A stretch of DNA of 64,000 bases from Sweltsa coloradensis (Eukaryota > Arthropoda > Insecta > Plecoptera > Chloroperlidae), in contig JAMZAV010000008.1 in assembly GCA_024449915.1 (NCBI GenBank), positions 1,798,001-1,862,000 of the forward strand, written 5' to 3'. The notes under the pieces were generated by a model. That model saw only the letters and a program-made list of their open reading frames with translations, did not search any database and had not been told where the DNA came from. Positions 12,483 through 25,155 of this stretch are shown here, piece by piece. Both the position numbers and the translations under genes were made by a program. Position 1 is the stretch's first letter, and each line of letters starts with the position of its first letter.

Positions 12483-12501
12483 ATTTTATTTATTATTATT
12501 A

Positions 12502-12546
<45 letters not shown>

Positions 12547-12590
12547 TATTATTATTATTTATTTATTTATTATTTATTTTATTTTTTTTG
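12483..12590. repeat. (TTA)n / (TTTA)n microsatellite with poly-G end
   Basis: TTA triplets grade into TTTA tetramers, then a T-run and a G-run near 12590-12598. The poly-Leu ORF here is a translation artefact. Confidence 0.92.
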
Positions 12591-12599
12591 GGGGGGGGT

Positions 12600-13218
12600 G
12601 TGCTTAAAAGATAAAATCTATGACGACCTACCGTGTAATTGTTTCGGAAGACATAAAATGTATAAATCAAGATAATAACAATATAATATGTCAAACAAAA
12701 AAGTTCTTACATTAATTTATTTATGTATTTATTTACCTGGGAATTATTAGCTTAATCATCAAATCAGTCATCACACCTGCAATGTCAAAAAATCAAATCT
12801 GAACGGCGAAATCCAAAATCGAGAACTATCACTACTGATTGAAGATTAAAACAGAAAACCCTTTGTGAGATCTAACTCAAGGGGTAGGTTAATCTATAGG
12901 AAAAACTACTTGAATTTATTCCTGTATTGTACACAACAATTGAATCACTTGCAGCTTTTGTGGATGATGATTAAAGTAAACCACTAAAAATTAAAATAGA
13001 TTGTTAGGTGTTGTATGCATTTGCTCTTCCTTTTATTTCATCTCCACCGCCACTATTGTGAGATCATAAATTTAGAAATCGTTAAAAATCTATACTGTAT
13101 TTAATAGACAAGAAAATGTGTATGCTGTAGGTAAGACGTTCGGTTCAAGTATGCAATTTCATTACGACTAATGACCTCACGTTTTCAAGCTGGTCTTCAG
13201 TTATGCTCGTGGGTGGTT
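12600..13218. other. AT-rich stretch, nothing recognised
   Basis: No coding or repeat structure is visible beyond short ttta-rich runs near 12715-12740. Confidence 0.5.
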
Positions 13219-13260
13219 GGTGAATGGTGAATGGTGAATGGTGAATGGTGAATGGTGAAT
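13219..13260. repeat. Heptamer minisatellite, six copies
   Basis: Six perfect tandem copies of GGTGAAT, preceded by related GGT-rich sequence. The perfect identity suggests recent expansion. The copies are followed directly by gccgccatgc. Confidence 0.95.
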
Positions 13261-13689
13261 GCCGCCATGCACTCATCTTTGCCCTTCCTGTGCTACCTTG
13301 TCGGTACTGCTGCTGCACATGTGCTTTTCAAATAACTAGTGCATATGATTATAAATCGCTCATGCAACGACTGGATGGAGTTAGTATACGGTTGAGATCT
13401 TGCGTAAAACTTACAAATAAGCAATAAAGTGAAGTCACGATGTTTTCTGATATATGCTTATTAACTATACCGGTCAACCACACATATACATAAATATGCA
13501 AGTAATAATTATTACAAATCAACTTTGAATGGAAAAATATGATAGGGGGCGTTGAAGCTTTTTCCCTATAATACATCATAGATATAACATGTTCCTTGGA
13601 CGGTATCTGGGAGTAACATGGTAGCAGGTTCTAGCCATGGATTCAGAGAGAAAAGCTGCTGTGTCAGGAATTAAGACATTCCAACACAC

Positions 13690-14100
13690 ACGTTTTTCCC
13701 GCTCCTCATCTTTATAGTTTGCAACTCTATTTCTGATTTATTCTTTGTTTTTATTCTCGTTTTGTGTTTTTTATCCTATGCATTTAACTCATTCCTACTT
13801 CATCGTTCATTTTCTTGTTGTGTATCTATATTTTATTTTACGTTCTCCATTTCTATTTTTGTAAAGCCTCTCTATCTTATTTTATACGTTAGGATTCCAG
13901 TATCATGTTTGCTCCTGTATCTGTTCACGTTGCAGTTTTTATCCCTTTGCTAGTTTCTTAATACTAATTTCCACTTCTACTACTGAAGTTATATTATGTA
14001 TAGTTCTAGTTTTTGTTAAACTTGCTTTATTCTACTACTAACATTTTTCTCTGTAACTACTAAACAGTTTGTATTTATTGGCATTTTAAAATGATTCTAT
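13690..14100. other. Pyrimidine-skewed stretch
   Basis: The plus strand is strikingly T/C-rich for about 400 bp (many ttct, tttt and tcctt words, few purine runs), with a similar but weaker stretch at 54720-55230. Such skew can mark a retrotransposon UTR, an intron or a transcribed strand. No coding frame is supported. Confidence 0.4.
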
Positions 14101-15710
14101 TATCGACATTTCATAAAACGCGTCTACAACGAAGCAAATTAACTGTGAGCCCAGCAGACTAAGCGGTGATGGACGAAGAGAGAGAAGGTTGGAGTGAGTT
14201 GTTGCAATGGGTGTGTACTGTGTTCGATGTTAATGAGTGTAGCCAATGGATGGGGTGAGACGAATGCGTGATTCATGGACGCCAGCGACCGTGGCCTGCT
14301 TACCAGTTACGAGTGAAGAATTCACACCACGTGACATACATGCCGCACTTTCAAACAATTATTACAATGTGTTTCGAGCGCATTAGCGATCAACAAAGAA
14401 CAACCCCATAAATGTTATTTTTATTAACAACCCTTCCGTCGTGCAGACTACGCGGTGCATGGTCGCGTATAGCTGCTCCGTCAGGTGCACCCTAAGGGTG
14501 TACCCTACTCCAGAATCGCCTGACCGGAGTTGCCGGGAGTAACAAGCAGTATTGATCACAGATACAGATTGGAGAACTAGTAGTAATAGTCTGTGATGTG
14601 TGACATAATTCAAAATGGGAATTCTGGTACTAAGTCCCATGCAATATCCCCTGGACTTTCTCATGCCCACGATCCTCACTATGTGTCTTGTATTGTTAGT
14701 GACTTGAGGGTTGCAAATCTACCAGCACTACCTCAGCGCGCATAGCCTCGTACTAGGTGATCTCCAATGCCCAGACTGCTAAAGATGTGAAATGGTATCG
14801 ATTGTGCACATTTGTCGTTATATGAATATATGTTAAATAATGCACATCAGATTTATATTAAAATAAGAAATTCTGACATAACAGAAACTTTGAAAACTAT
14901 TACCTATGAGATTTCTTACTATTTCCCCTCGTATGTTAAGTGTTACTTTCAGATGATTTGCAACACACATACCACACGCCAGCCTACACCGAGAATGTCT
15001 CAGCCCACGACGCTAAAAGCACTGAATAATGTATCTAACTGTATTTTACTCATTTATGATAATGTTTTGCCATCAATTATCTATGTATAAATTTAACAAG
15101 TAAGAACTTGAAAATGTTACTTATGTTTTATTGCCTAGTGTCATAGTCCTGTTGCTATAAAGATTTACTAATTAATAATAATTTAATTTAACATAAAAAA
15201 TAAATTTGTCTAAATTTTGCTGTTTTGCATTTTGAATTATTGCTGTGTAGACTATACAGAAACAAATAAGTTAAATACTATTTTTATTGTATTTAATTTT
15301 TTTCGAAACTTAAAAACATATCTGAGAATTGTTAACAACTTTTTTCTTATTGAGCTACCGGGGCCGTAGGAATAAATTTGAATAAATTGGTATAATCCGT
15401 TTTATCATTATGTATACTATGAAAGAATTATTGGACGACGTCGATTGTGGGAATGTTATGTGATTGTCAATATTAGTTTTCTACCTTGACAGCTACTAAG
15501 TATGTTGACAGAGGGCAACAAGTATTCAGCAAGTAGAGAGTAAGTGTAATGGGCGTAATAAAGAACAACACTAGTGAACGAGCGACGCAGTTCAGACACC
15601 TCCCCTCCGTGTAACATTGCACACGGTTCCAAGTATAACAGCTGCTTGCACACGCAATTGAGTTTTCACTCGACGCAATTTACCAGCGCACTTTAAATTT
15701 TATTATTAAA
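14101..15710. other. Stretch without a supported gene
   Basis: Short ORFs on both strands (14383-14679 minus, 14812-15090 plus) show no recognisable motif. I see no repeat shared with the rest of the window. Confidence 0.5.
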
Positions 15711-16160
15711 GGGATATTCACCCACTAAACTCATAAAAATATTTTTTATTCAGGCTAACAAGTTATAAATTTAGAAACTAACAGAAAAATTATCGGGTCC
15801 ACCATGACCCGTTTTTTTGTCAAACTTGGTATTTTTCGAGGTAGTCCCATCGGCAAAAACTCCATAAGAAATAACATGGGGACGATCTTTATGCCCCATG
15901 ACCTTGGAGGATTTTGATCCAAAAAAATATTGGTTGTTATTGACGTACTCTACAGCCTTTCCTGTAAATTCTCTTTACTTTGTTTTGTAATTTGGGCAAG
16001 TGCTTCGGTCAAAATATGCTGATTACCAAAATGGTGTATGATTTGGAATGCATATTTTTGCGTGTTTGAGTGTATATATGCTGTGCACAGTGTCAAGTCA
16101 CAATGTTATAAATGGCCATTTTAGATTGGTATTATGCTCTAGTATCCATGTAGAACAAAA
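15711..16160 (+). repeat. R2 dispersed repeat, copy 2
   Basis: Second copy of the repeat at 7262-7730, same orientation, beginning at gggatattcaccc. Landmarks such as gaccttggaggattttgatc and ggccattttagattgg are shared. Several stretches differ by small indels, so the copies are not a recent duplication. Confidence 0.8.
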
Positions 16161-19100
16161 AAGAAATAGATTGAAGCCGATTCAAGAAATTTCCCATAAC
16201 GCTGAGGCCAAATTTATCGAATAGTTTGGGTAAAAAAGGTACATAAAGTTAGCAAAATTAGCATTGCCAGCATATGGCAAAGACCTCCCCTTAAATCGCT
16301 TTATTGTTATGGATTCACCTTCTATTAGTTAACATTAGTTATCAAAAGTGCTATACTCCTAATGAAGAGCTTGACATACCTGAAAAGATAAAAGAACTAT
16401 ATTATTATAGTAATCAAATATGTTAGTGAAAAATGAGTGGCGCCTATGCCTCGTAATTGGATGTGCGTAGCGCCACAAGGAAACAAGAAAGTTTCTAAAT
16501 TACATTTCTAACATGGAGAACTATCCACATCTCTATTACGAGTTACTGAGTTGGAGGTAATTTCTCATCGCTTGTCAGTCAGACTCAGAATGGCGAGCTG
16601 AATACTGCGTGTGTGTTCTTGAATTTTAAGTAATAGAAGAACGCACTTTACAAACACGTCCCTTCCAACAAACGTACTGGATGAACTATAAATTGATTCT
16701 TTTCTATTGATCACTATTCTAGATAAAAATGTCGGACTTTCACAGAATGTTTGATGAAATGGTACATGCCGTCGTTAATGGCTTCCGCTGTTTTGATCAA
16801 CATTCGCTCGGCCTAACGACTTATTACCTTGCGTATAGCGGCTCTGGCAAGACTGCTAGCTCCATGTTAGCCTTTGTAGGAGGAACGAAAATCATGTTCG
16901 ATGCTGGTTAATCAACATTTAAGAAAGCTCTCTCTTGATATGAGATTGATGCATGGACACATTCCAAAGAGCTTGAGCTTCAGAGAGCTTCGTACAGCGA
17001 GCAAGTGCATGGTGTGCACATGAAGAAGAAATACATTCAAACCAAACCAAATTGATTATTGACGGGAATAATACTTTATTTTATTGTATTTATGTTCAGT
17101 TCAGTGAATATAATTAATAAATAAAAACCATTCAATCACAAAAATTGATGTTCAGCTGGTATTAAAAATAACCTATATGAACGTCGATATCAAAGTACAT
17201 TTCACAGTTCGGATCTCGGTCTATTACTTTCACTCTATTATTTCTTGAATCGGTAATTATTAACAATTCCGTATCATACGGGTAAACGGCGGGAAAACAG
17301 TGGCGATTTACAACAGTGATTTTATGTTATAACTATTATTTTTTTATTTTATTTAACCCAGACCACAGACACTTGAAGGCCTAGGATAGAAATACATGAC
17401 ATAAAAATAATTGGTTAACTTTGATTAATTTGTGGATTCAGTGTGTTGTGAAACATATATTTACCACAACAAACTTGAAAAACACTCCGCGGTTTTCCTG
17501 AATCTCGCAGTGACGCACAGGCCTAACCTTCTACGGGACACTAATGTAATACGCACTTTTTACACATTGTCGGGGTAAGCGCCGTTGAGGAACGTAAATG
17601 TGTGGAACAGTAATGTAAAGTAAGGCCTTTTGGGAAGTTACTTTGCATTTTTGACAATGATACGGAATTATTCATTATTATCCTTGAATCAATTGTGTGA
17701 GTTATATTTAATATTCCTATCATATTAACATAGCCTCGTACCAAGGCGTGCTGCAGCCTACCTAATGTGCTCCATACGTATTTAGTATGCCTAAGCATGT
17801 TGCACAGGGAATGTGTATAGCCTACAAGAAATACATTTAAAGTAAATAAACTATCTTTCTTGGGGCCATAATTACACTTTATTACTGAAGATCAATCAAT
17901 TTGTCAGTCCAGTATGTTGTACAAAGTTGCATTGACAGAGTTTTCAATGTAGTATTCATGAGGGCTTTTGTTTTAATTGGTAATTATCTAAGTATGTAAT
18001 AAAGGTCATCCGTACCAACTTACTTTTCTTATAATTATGTTGTTTTTGTTATTATGTTCTTTACAATATATTAAACACATGTATAGGTTTCGCGTGATTT
18101 GAATATAAGATATCAATAATTACACAATATGAGGTTACATTAATTCATACATAAACACATTGTGGTATTGTTTATGATATGACAAAATGAAGATATTTTA
18201 AACGATCACTACACGAACCGACAAAGTTCGACTTATGTACCGGTACATCGTTCAAACCGGGTTCAGTATGTAGTTGGTATAGGTCGGAAAATGCATTGAC
18301 CCTAAACATATATTTTGCGTCCAATCTATGAACACATTGAACACATTCGTAAATAACAATAATCAGCAGCCATATTTGATCGTAAGATTTGCATGCAATG
18401 CAGAAGAGTTAATAAGGCAAATAATATTTCGGTTACACCTTGATTTCCTTTTGCCCTAATTAATTCTATAAATAATTTTACCGTGTGTGTTGTGCTTTGT
18501 TGTGCATTGTTGTGTCTGCAGCCTGCATTGTTTCTCGAGGCTATATGGTATCATACTATCTATATTATCCTGACAGCATGGGTGAGCATCTTGTTTATAT
18601 GTGTGTTCATTCAAAACTTTATTCCGGCAAACCATCAATTTTTACGATGATGTTTTAATTTGAAAACGCAACTATCATAATTATTAGTATTTGAAACTTG
18701 TTTTCAAATAAGCAATTTAATTGTTATTCCATGCGCTCGCCGCCTACGACGTTCCACGTTGTATTTGTAAACCTTATCTGGATTAAATGAAGTAGCTTGC
18801 TTTAATACAGGAGCGCAAGCACGCTATGCTATCTCGATGAGTCGTCGCATGGTAGGACAGTAGGATGGTAGGACGGTTTGTATAAGACAACTTATAGAGT
18901 CTTGTCGTGATGTGAGGGGGCACACAAATTATTATCGAGAGTGAACAGTTTTTTGTTCGAATTTGACATTTGCTTCGTTAGATGATGAATTTGGTATCGT
19001 CGTTCATCGGGGGGTCTAATTCCAAAAAATTACTGAGGTAAAGCATATTTCCACACTTTATGCTATAAAATACGCTTCAATTCCTCTAGGGAAACCTGTT

Positions 19101-19379
19101 CAAAGGCGAATGATAGGGTGTCAGAATACAGAGTACATTAGGAAATGTACAAGATATTTTTTAGAGGACTCGACTGAATGAAACCTTAGAAAAAGTTACA
19201 CTCAGTATTGTAGGTGGATTGATATCGATCGTAGATATAAATATATCAGTAATGTAGTAAATCTATGTCAGGTATTCATTGTGTTTTGACTCCACTAAAA
19301 TGGATTTAACGTTTTACAGTTAGGCCTATGCCATTGCATTGACATGTTTGTTCAGTGAGTTTAGCAATGGACAAGCGCA
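16161..19379. other. Long stretch without a supported gene
   Basis: An ORF at 16729-16911 contains a Walker-A-like GSGKT inside YSGSGKTASSM, listed as a weak finding. Otherwise only short ORFs, and repeated taggatggtagga words near 18850-18875. Confidence 0.45.
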
Positions 19380-19925
19380 ATAGGGAGCAAACCCCAAGGT
19401 TGACTTCTCTTTTGGTGGAGGTGCCGGGTCCTTAACCCCTTTCATTCCCGAATTAAATTTGTATAAATTAGGTAATAAACCAATTTAAAATCCGATTTGT
19501 TTTCAAAGAAATTTTTGAATATTTTTTTCATTATTTTTAAGCAATTTTCAAGAAATTTTGTCATTTAAATACAATTTTCATTTTTTGTTTTCAATATTTC
19601 AAAAATTTGTTTTCAATATTTTGTATTTTGTATATCTCATATAACTGCAGTACTGGAAAATTACTTTTCCGGGACTACACAATTTTTTCAGTTTTTAGAC
19701 TTTTGAGCAGATGTCTATTTTCAATCTTCTCTAAAAAAAGGCACTATTTGTCCCATAAAAATGTATTTAATATTAATTATTCACAAAAATTTGATTCCTT
19801 GTTATTCTTGTTGAAGGACAATGATAAAAAAAGCATGCCAAAAATATGTCATGTTCGGTTTTTATCAATACACAAAAGAAAACAGAGAGAATTATTTTAT
19901 TTTAAATAATTTAGGAGCTTCGCTT
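19380..19925 (-). mobile_element. R1 repeat copy d, long form
   Basis: Left end tagggagcaaacc, then ggtggaggtgccgggtc, a roughly 350-bp AT-rich interior not present in most copies, then aaggacaatgataaa, catgttcggtttttat and a right end ttaggagcttcgctt. The outer ends are again inverted relatives of GGAGCGAAGC. The 100-codon plus ORF at 19607-19909 is a translation of this copy. The AT-rich interior may be a nested insertion or a longer ancestral form. Confidence 0.6.
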
Positions 19926-19934
19926 ACATAGCGA

Positions 19935-20010
19935 CGATAAACTATGATCGTAAGATTGTCGTTGCGTACAGTGGAGGATCGCAGTTCGGTTCCCGGTATG
20001 GGAACGTATA
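19935..20010 (+). other. tRNA-like SINE head fragment
   Basis: The segment cgtaagattgtcgttgcgta…gcagttcggttcccgg resembles the latter half of a tRNA, including a T-arm-like gttcggttcccg. The acceptor and D stems do not pair convincingly, so this is read as a retroposed tRNA remnant rather than a gene. Confidence 0.3.
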
Positions 20011-20599
20011 AAATATATGATGCATTCCCTCTAATACCCACTCGCAATCAGTTGAATCAATTACTTAAGCTAATATGTGCATGGAGCTGAGGTAACATGC
20101 ACACTGCACAGCAGCTGTGCGGAATGCTAATGGTAATGACTGTAGAATAAGGTTGGTGTTAATTAGATGACAGCCTAATGATAATTAAACGTAGAGTTCT
20201 AATCGCATTGTAGCTCTGGTGTAGGAGTGCAAGGTACTACTACATGTTCATTCGATTGCATCGCCAGCCACTTACCACTTACGTGTTCACCAGGTACCAA
20301 TGAGAAACCACCCTGACGGTGTACGTAGCACTTTCTAATGGACAATTCGTGTTACAATGATTTATCAAGTTCGAAATGAGCTATTTGTCACCTCCGCTGA
20401 TCTTTGCGTCGTGAGGTTGGCCATGCTGATTCGAGTGATACCACCCGTAACACGAATCAGGGGATTTGTTTACAAAAATCTATTTCTTAATGCAAGACAA
20501 TTAATACTTTCCAGATTCATTCATGTGAGTTGAAGCCGAAACGAGTTTATACGGGAATGCAGATAGAAACATTATATTTTGGTTGTGGATCAAAAAAGT

Positions 20600-21010
20600 T
20601 CAAAATTGAATTTTGAGCAGCGGTTTTTTGTATAATGTTTCTAGACTCCATTATCTACAACATAAATGAAAAAGATTACTGTCTCTCTATAGTTTCTTGC
20701 GTTGTACGTTTTTTTTCGCCTGCCGGTACAATTTCAAATTTTGTAAAAAAAAATCGTGCAGCGCCAGAAACTTAAGCCAACCAGTTTCTCTTTTATTAAG
20801 GTTGTAGATAAAGAAGTGTAGAAACAATATATAAAAATCCGTTGATCAAAATTCATTTCCGAACTAGCTGGATTGATTCGGGCAGTTTGAATTTAATTGT
20901 TGATTCTGAGGCTGTCCCGTAAAAAAAATAATAATCTCGCTCTTTTTGTCCCTCTTTCATTCTACTAACTTTTCAGGCCTCTTTACTGCATTCTTTAGAA
21001 AAAATTACAA
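20600..21010. mobile_element. Foldback element F1, truncated copy
   Basis: The left arm (…ttcaaaattgaatttt…gcagcggttttttg…, …atctacaac) is echoed inverted in the right arm (…gttgtagataaagaagtgtag…, aatccgttgatcaaaattc). The two meet around a gccggtacaatttcaaat centre. The same words in the same order form the complete element at 62475-63098. Here the left outer third is missing, while the right arm continues to ctgcattcttta near 21000. It is a divergent, 5'-truncated relative. Confidence 0.7.
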
Positions 21011-21264
21011 TAATTGGGTAGAAATTAGTGTTAGAAAGAGTTCGAGTCGTGGTGCAGATCCGAGCTTTAATGAAGCGAAACAACATGAAATACAAAATCA
21101 ATAAGTTAAGAAGTAATCACAAATGTTGAAAGTACATGTCCCAAAAATAGCCTGGGGTCATTACGTTTTATTGTTACCCAAATTAAAATCAAATAAATCA
21201 GGTTCAACATCGAATTATGGTTCATATCCTACTTCACGATTGTTTGGCAATAGTAAATAAGCTA

Positions 21265-21534
21265 TTATAAATTGAAAAGAACAGGTAAATTGATTGTTAA
21301 ATTGAAATTATTTGGACGTACACTGTTCTTAAAATAAATATTTTCTTTGTAATATTTCGACACAAATTGTAGTGTCTTTATCAAACTGGGTTGAAAAAAG
21401 CAATGTTTTATTTATATTGTTAAAACATTGCTTTGTTCAACCCAGTTTGATGAAGACACTAGAATTTGTGTCGACATATTTTCATAAAATATTTATTTTA
21501 AGAATAGTGTACGTCCAAATAATTTCAATTTAAC
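21265..21534. mobile_element. Foldback element F2, long hairpin
   Basis: The left arm 21296-21409 and right arm about 21422-21535 are near-perfect inverted repeats (ggacgtacactgttctt against aagaatagtgtacgtcc; aaactgggttgaa against ttcaacccagttt; gcaatgttttaa against ttaaaacattgc), separated by only a few bases. The direct repeat agtaaataagcta occurs at 21252-21264 and 21535-21547, a possible 13-bp target duplication. No coding capacity. If transcribed it would form a long double-stranded RNA hairpin. Confidence 0.8.
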
Positions 21535-21577
21535 AGTAAATAAGCTAATTATACAAGCACGAGTACGGGAGTAAATA

Positions 21578-21744
21578 CAGAGCGAAGCTGTGCCTGATTG
21601 TTAGAAATACCTCTTTAGATGGGGGAATCCCTATCAGTCTGACCACCACGGTCGACAAGAACGAATGTCATCGGAGGTCATGTTCGGTTTTTATCGTGAG
21701 ACGTGACATTGAAAAGTGATGCATAAGGGAGCGTCTCTCCCTAA
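21578..21744 (-). mobile_element. R1 repeat copy e, short
   Basis: Begins cagagcgaagct and ends agggagcgtctctccctaa, with the family signature tcatgttcggtttttatc and gtgagacgtgacat in between. The conserved GGTGGAGGTGCC box is missing, so this copy is internally deleted. Confidence 0.6.
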
Positions 21745-22696
21745 TGAAACGTGTTGCGATGAACTTTGTACAAACCTTCTTCCGGCGACGGGGTCACTAA
21801 ATTAGAGATGCCGTGGCTATAAAACTTCAATTTTGATTTAACTATTCGTTTCATTATAATGAATGAATTAATAAAATAATGCACCTCCACGACATAACTA
21901 ACCGAATAAACATGAGAGTGCTTGTCGCGTGTGTGAGTTTGTTTACTCGAGTAGATTAGTATTGAGCCCTGCAAAGAGAATAGGAGCATGGTGGATGGTG
22001 GTATTAAAATCCTGCTACTGAAACATGAATACCCATCATTAGATACATAACCTACATTGCTACCATTACCTCCATTAATATGGTAATCATAGCGCATCAC
22101 GATCGTGCACAGCTATGGGCACGGAAATTGGTCACGGCAATAAATTGAATGAAACTTCTTGTTTAGATAATTATTTTAGCATTAAATTAAACCACAATTA
22201 ATCTTCTGCTTAGTTTTACATGATATTAAGCTTACAGTATCACGAGCAAGATTTTTAACTGCATAAATAAATTCGTAATTTGTAATGTTTATGTCAACTG
22301 CTTTCGTCGTCTTTGACTATAACAAAATATGCTATTGGAAGATGAGTTATGTTTTTCTCGGAGGTAACTGGCGCACTGCTAGCACGCATGGTACATATAG
22401 TCTCCCTAGATAAGCCCTCGCGCGCCTGTCCAGCTAACGTCCCTATCTCTCCAAGCTAATTAGGCTAAGTGACGGCGCGTGACTCAGGCCCCCAACCCTG
22501 GTCGAAACTAGCGGCGATACGTTTTGCTCTATGGTAAATTAATATCCCTTATCTGGTTCCAGTATTAATGAATTCATGATATTTCCTTGGTCTACATCCT
22601 GTCGTCTTGAACAGGGATGGGAACAGCGAGGTGGAGAGTGGAAGCGCTGATGATGGAAACCACAAAACTTTGAGACTCTCACGTACGGGAATACCC
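21745..22696. other. Stretch without a supported gene
   Basis: A minus-strand ORF of 119 codons (21741-22100) starts inside the R1 end and shows no motif. A GC-rich patch lies near 22410-22510. Nothing is assignable. Confidence 0.45.
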
Positions 22697-23002
22697 TTAG
22701 GGAGCGAAACTACTTAGTTAACAGGTTGTAGAAGAACACACAAATAACATCACATGCAGATTGCAATGCCTTACTGGAGGTCCCGAGAATACAAAAATGA
22801 CCATTTTAAAAGGGCAATCCCCGATTCCCCGCCCCTCTGACCCAGGGTCACCAAAAACATCAAATCCTTTTTGAAGAGCATTGTCAACAAAAAGCCTGCA
22901 TGTCAATTGGAGGTCGTTTTCTGTTTTCATCGTGAGTCATGACACATGCACAGACGAACGGACATACAGAAAAGTGATACATAGGGGAGCTTGGCTCCCT
23001 AA
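22697..23002 (-). mobile_element. R1 repeat copy f, with both ends visible
   Basis: Left end ttagggagcgaaact; right end ggggagcttggctccctaa, itself a small hairpin. The interior carries gaggtcccgagaatac (degraded conserved box), gtcaattggaggtcg, ttttcatcgtgagtcatgac and acagacgaacggacatacag. The outer TTAGGGAGC ends are inverted, defining the family termini. Confidence 0.7.
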
Positions 23003-23131
23003 TTTAGCACATCTATTCCTGCACAAGTAAACAATCATGTTAACAGTAAAGTTTGTATAGCAACGCAAGGATAAATAAACACATGTGTACCTACAAAGAT
23101 TAGTAGATTAAGGACAATCATGATTGGTTTG

Positions 23132-23574
23132 CGAAATAAAACTCCAGCACATAAGTGTGCATACGTTGTAAACATGATCCAAAATCATACTACCAATTTT
23201 AGGGTTTTAGTGATTGCTTGTATTAGTTTCTTATTGATAGCCACAAGACCTGTTCATCTTTCTTATACTTGTACACAGTTTTACGAAGCGAACACAAACA
23301 CCCCTATGTACTTTACTTTTCTGTATATCCGCCCATGCGTGGGTGTTTCGCGTCTCACATAAAAAATCGAACAAAACCACTGATTGGCATGCGCTTTTTT
23401 GTTCACATTGGCCTTCAACAAGGATTATACAGAATGGTTTTGGTGAAAGTGTCACTGTGGTCCAGGGGGTGGGGCTACTTACGCCCAAAGTTGGTACATC
23501 GAATACCCGGCACCTCCACCAAGGGTGAGTTGAAAGTTGACAAACGGGTTATAATATCGGTAAGCTACGCTCTC
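23132..23574 (+). mobile_element. R1 repeat copy b
   Basis: Plus-strand sister of copy a, sharing about 400 bp. It begins gaaataaaactcc and passes cgcccatgcgtgggtg, the cacataaaaaatcgaac signature and acccggcacctccacca, ending taagctacgctctct. The overlapping ORFs at 23120-23622 on both strands are repeat translations. Confidence 0.75.
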
Positions 23575-23599
23575 TATTATGGGTACTTCTTTATCCATG

Positions 23600-25155
23600 C
23601 GTGTTTCAAATATCTATGGTAAGAGTTGGGCATCTGGATGATGGTTATTGTGCTAAAACACAGGGTTATAATGGAATGTGTTGTTTGAATAGTTCACCTC
23701 ACTCGTATATAAAGTGTAACATCACCATGTACGATAGAGATGTACACTTACATTCACCCACTATCAAGAAGTTACTCTCGGTTTAGAGAACGATTTACTA
23801 TGTACAAAAATGTAACTGTACAATAATGTAGGAAAGAAACGATTCGACTTGTACTTGATTATTTATAAATTCAAAATAAAACTACTATTTCTTTAGTAGA
23901 TCAAGTGGAATATTATGCATTGGTGGTAAGTCATGTAATATTCAGTGCAGACCCTCATGTACCTCCCTGCTCTGCTTACAATTACCATCCTTTGAATCCT
24001 GAATAATATTTTGTAAGTAATGTTGGAAGCATCTCTTACTTGATACGGCGGGGGCCTCCCAAGCAACGCTGCTTACAATTACCTCACTCAACTTCTGAGC
24101 GTGTGGAGTCCTTCCAAGATCGTGCGTCTTCGGATTCAAATATACCGAGGATTTACCCGGTTTCATTTTGAGTGGGATTGTCAAATGGAATCTATAGGCC
24201 TACCGTCTTTGCCAAGAAAATAGGTAACATTTTCCACGCCTTTCATCCGAAACTTGAGACGTTCTCAATAGCGCAATCTATAGGAGAGCGTGCTTCTGCG
24301 TCCATACTTCATCGTCCCCTGGACGCTGGAAACTGCGCGGTAAGATTATGGCGCCAAATGGAGCATGCATGGATGTCGAAGTGTTCGGTTACCGTGTTCT
24401 CGTACTTGCAATGCATTCATTATCTGCGCTGCTAAAACAACACGCAAACCGCTCAACACCACCGCGATAATTTATTCACAATTTTTCATTTGTTTTTATG
24501 CCGTCAATGGGAGCAGCTGATATGGAAATTACAAAATAGCTATACCATGTAGCCATAAATAAATAAATATATATTTATGTTGGTTACACTCACTTTTGTG
24601 ATTTTAAAACCACGTAAGTTACTTTAACTTGTAAATACTGTTTCTTTCAATTCCAAATTGTTAAAACACATTATCTATACCTCACAGTCAATATTTGAGT
24701 AAAGTTATTGCTAAACGAGGATTATTGGTTATTAAACGTGTTTGCGGTTTAAGCTCAGCCGCTTCTATAATGGATATTGAAATCTCATTTTAACCGATTG
24801 CTTGTAAGTCGATAAGTCGTTAAGCAAGTATAAAAAAATGAAAGCAATGAAGATGTATTTTCTTAAAGTGTTTAACGCAAACATATCTTCATGATACAAT
24901 CATAAATGATTATCAACCAAATCTATTCAACAGTAAGCCAAGTTTGAACCCTTGCAATTGAAAAAATGTCTAACTTTTTCCCATAATAATAAAACGGAAC
25001 CAAAAATTAAAGATATCTAGTACTTGGGATATTTGAGTACTGTACAGTAATAGAACATTGTTGAGGCATGTTCTTGAAGGACTACGAGAGTACATCTTAT
25101 AATTAGGCGCCTGGGTTTAAGGTTTGAATTATTTCGGGACTGGAATGTAGGCGTC
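23600..25155. other. Stretch without a supported gene
   Basis: The phrase gcttacaattacc occurs twice (near 23975 and 24070), a short local duplication. An 87-codon plus ORF at 24172-24435 has no recognisable domain. Confidence 0.45.
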
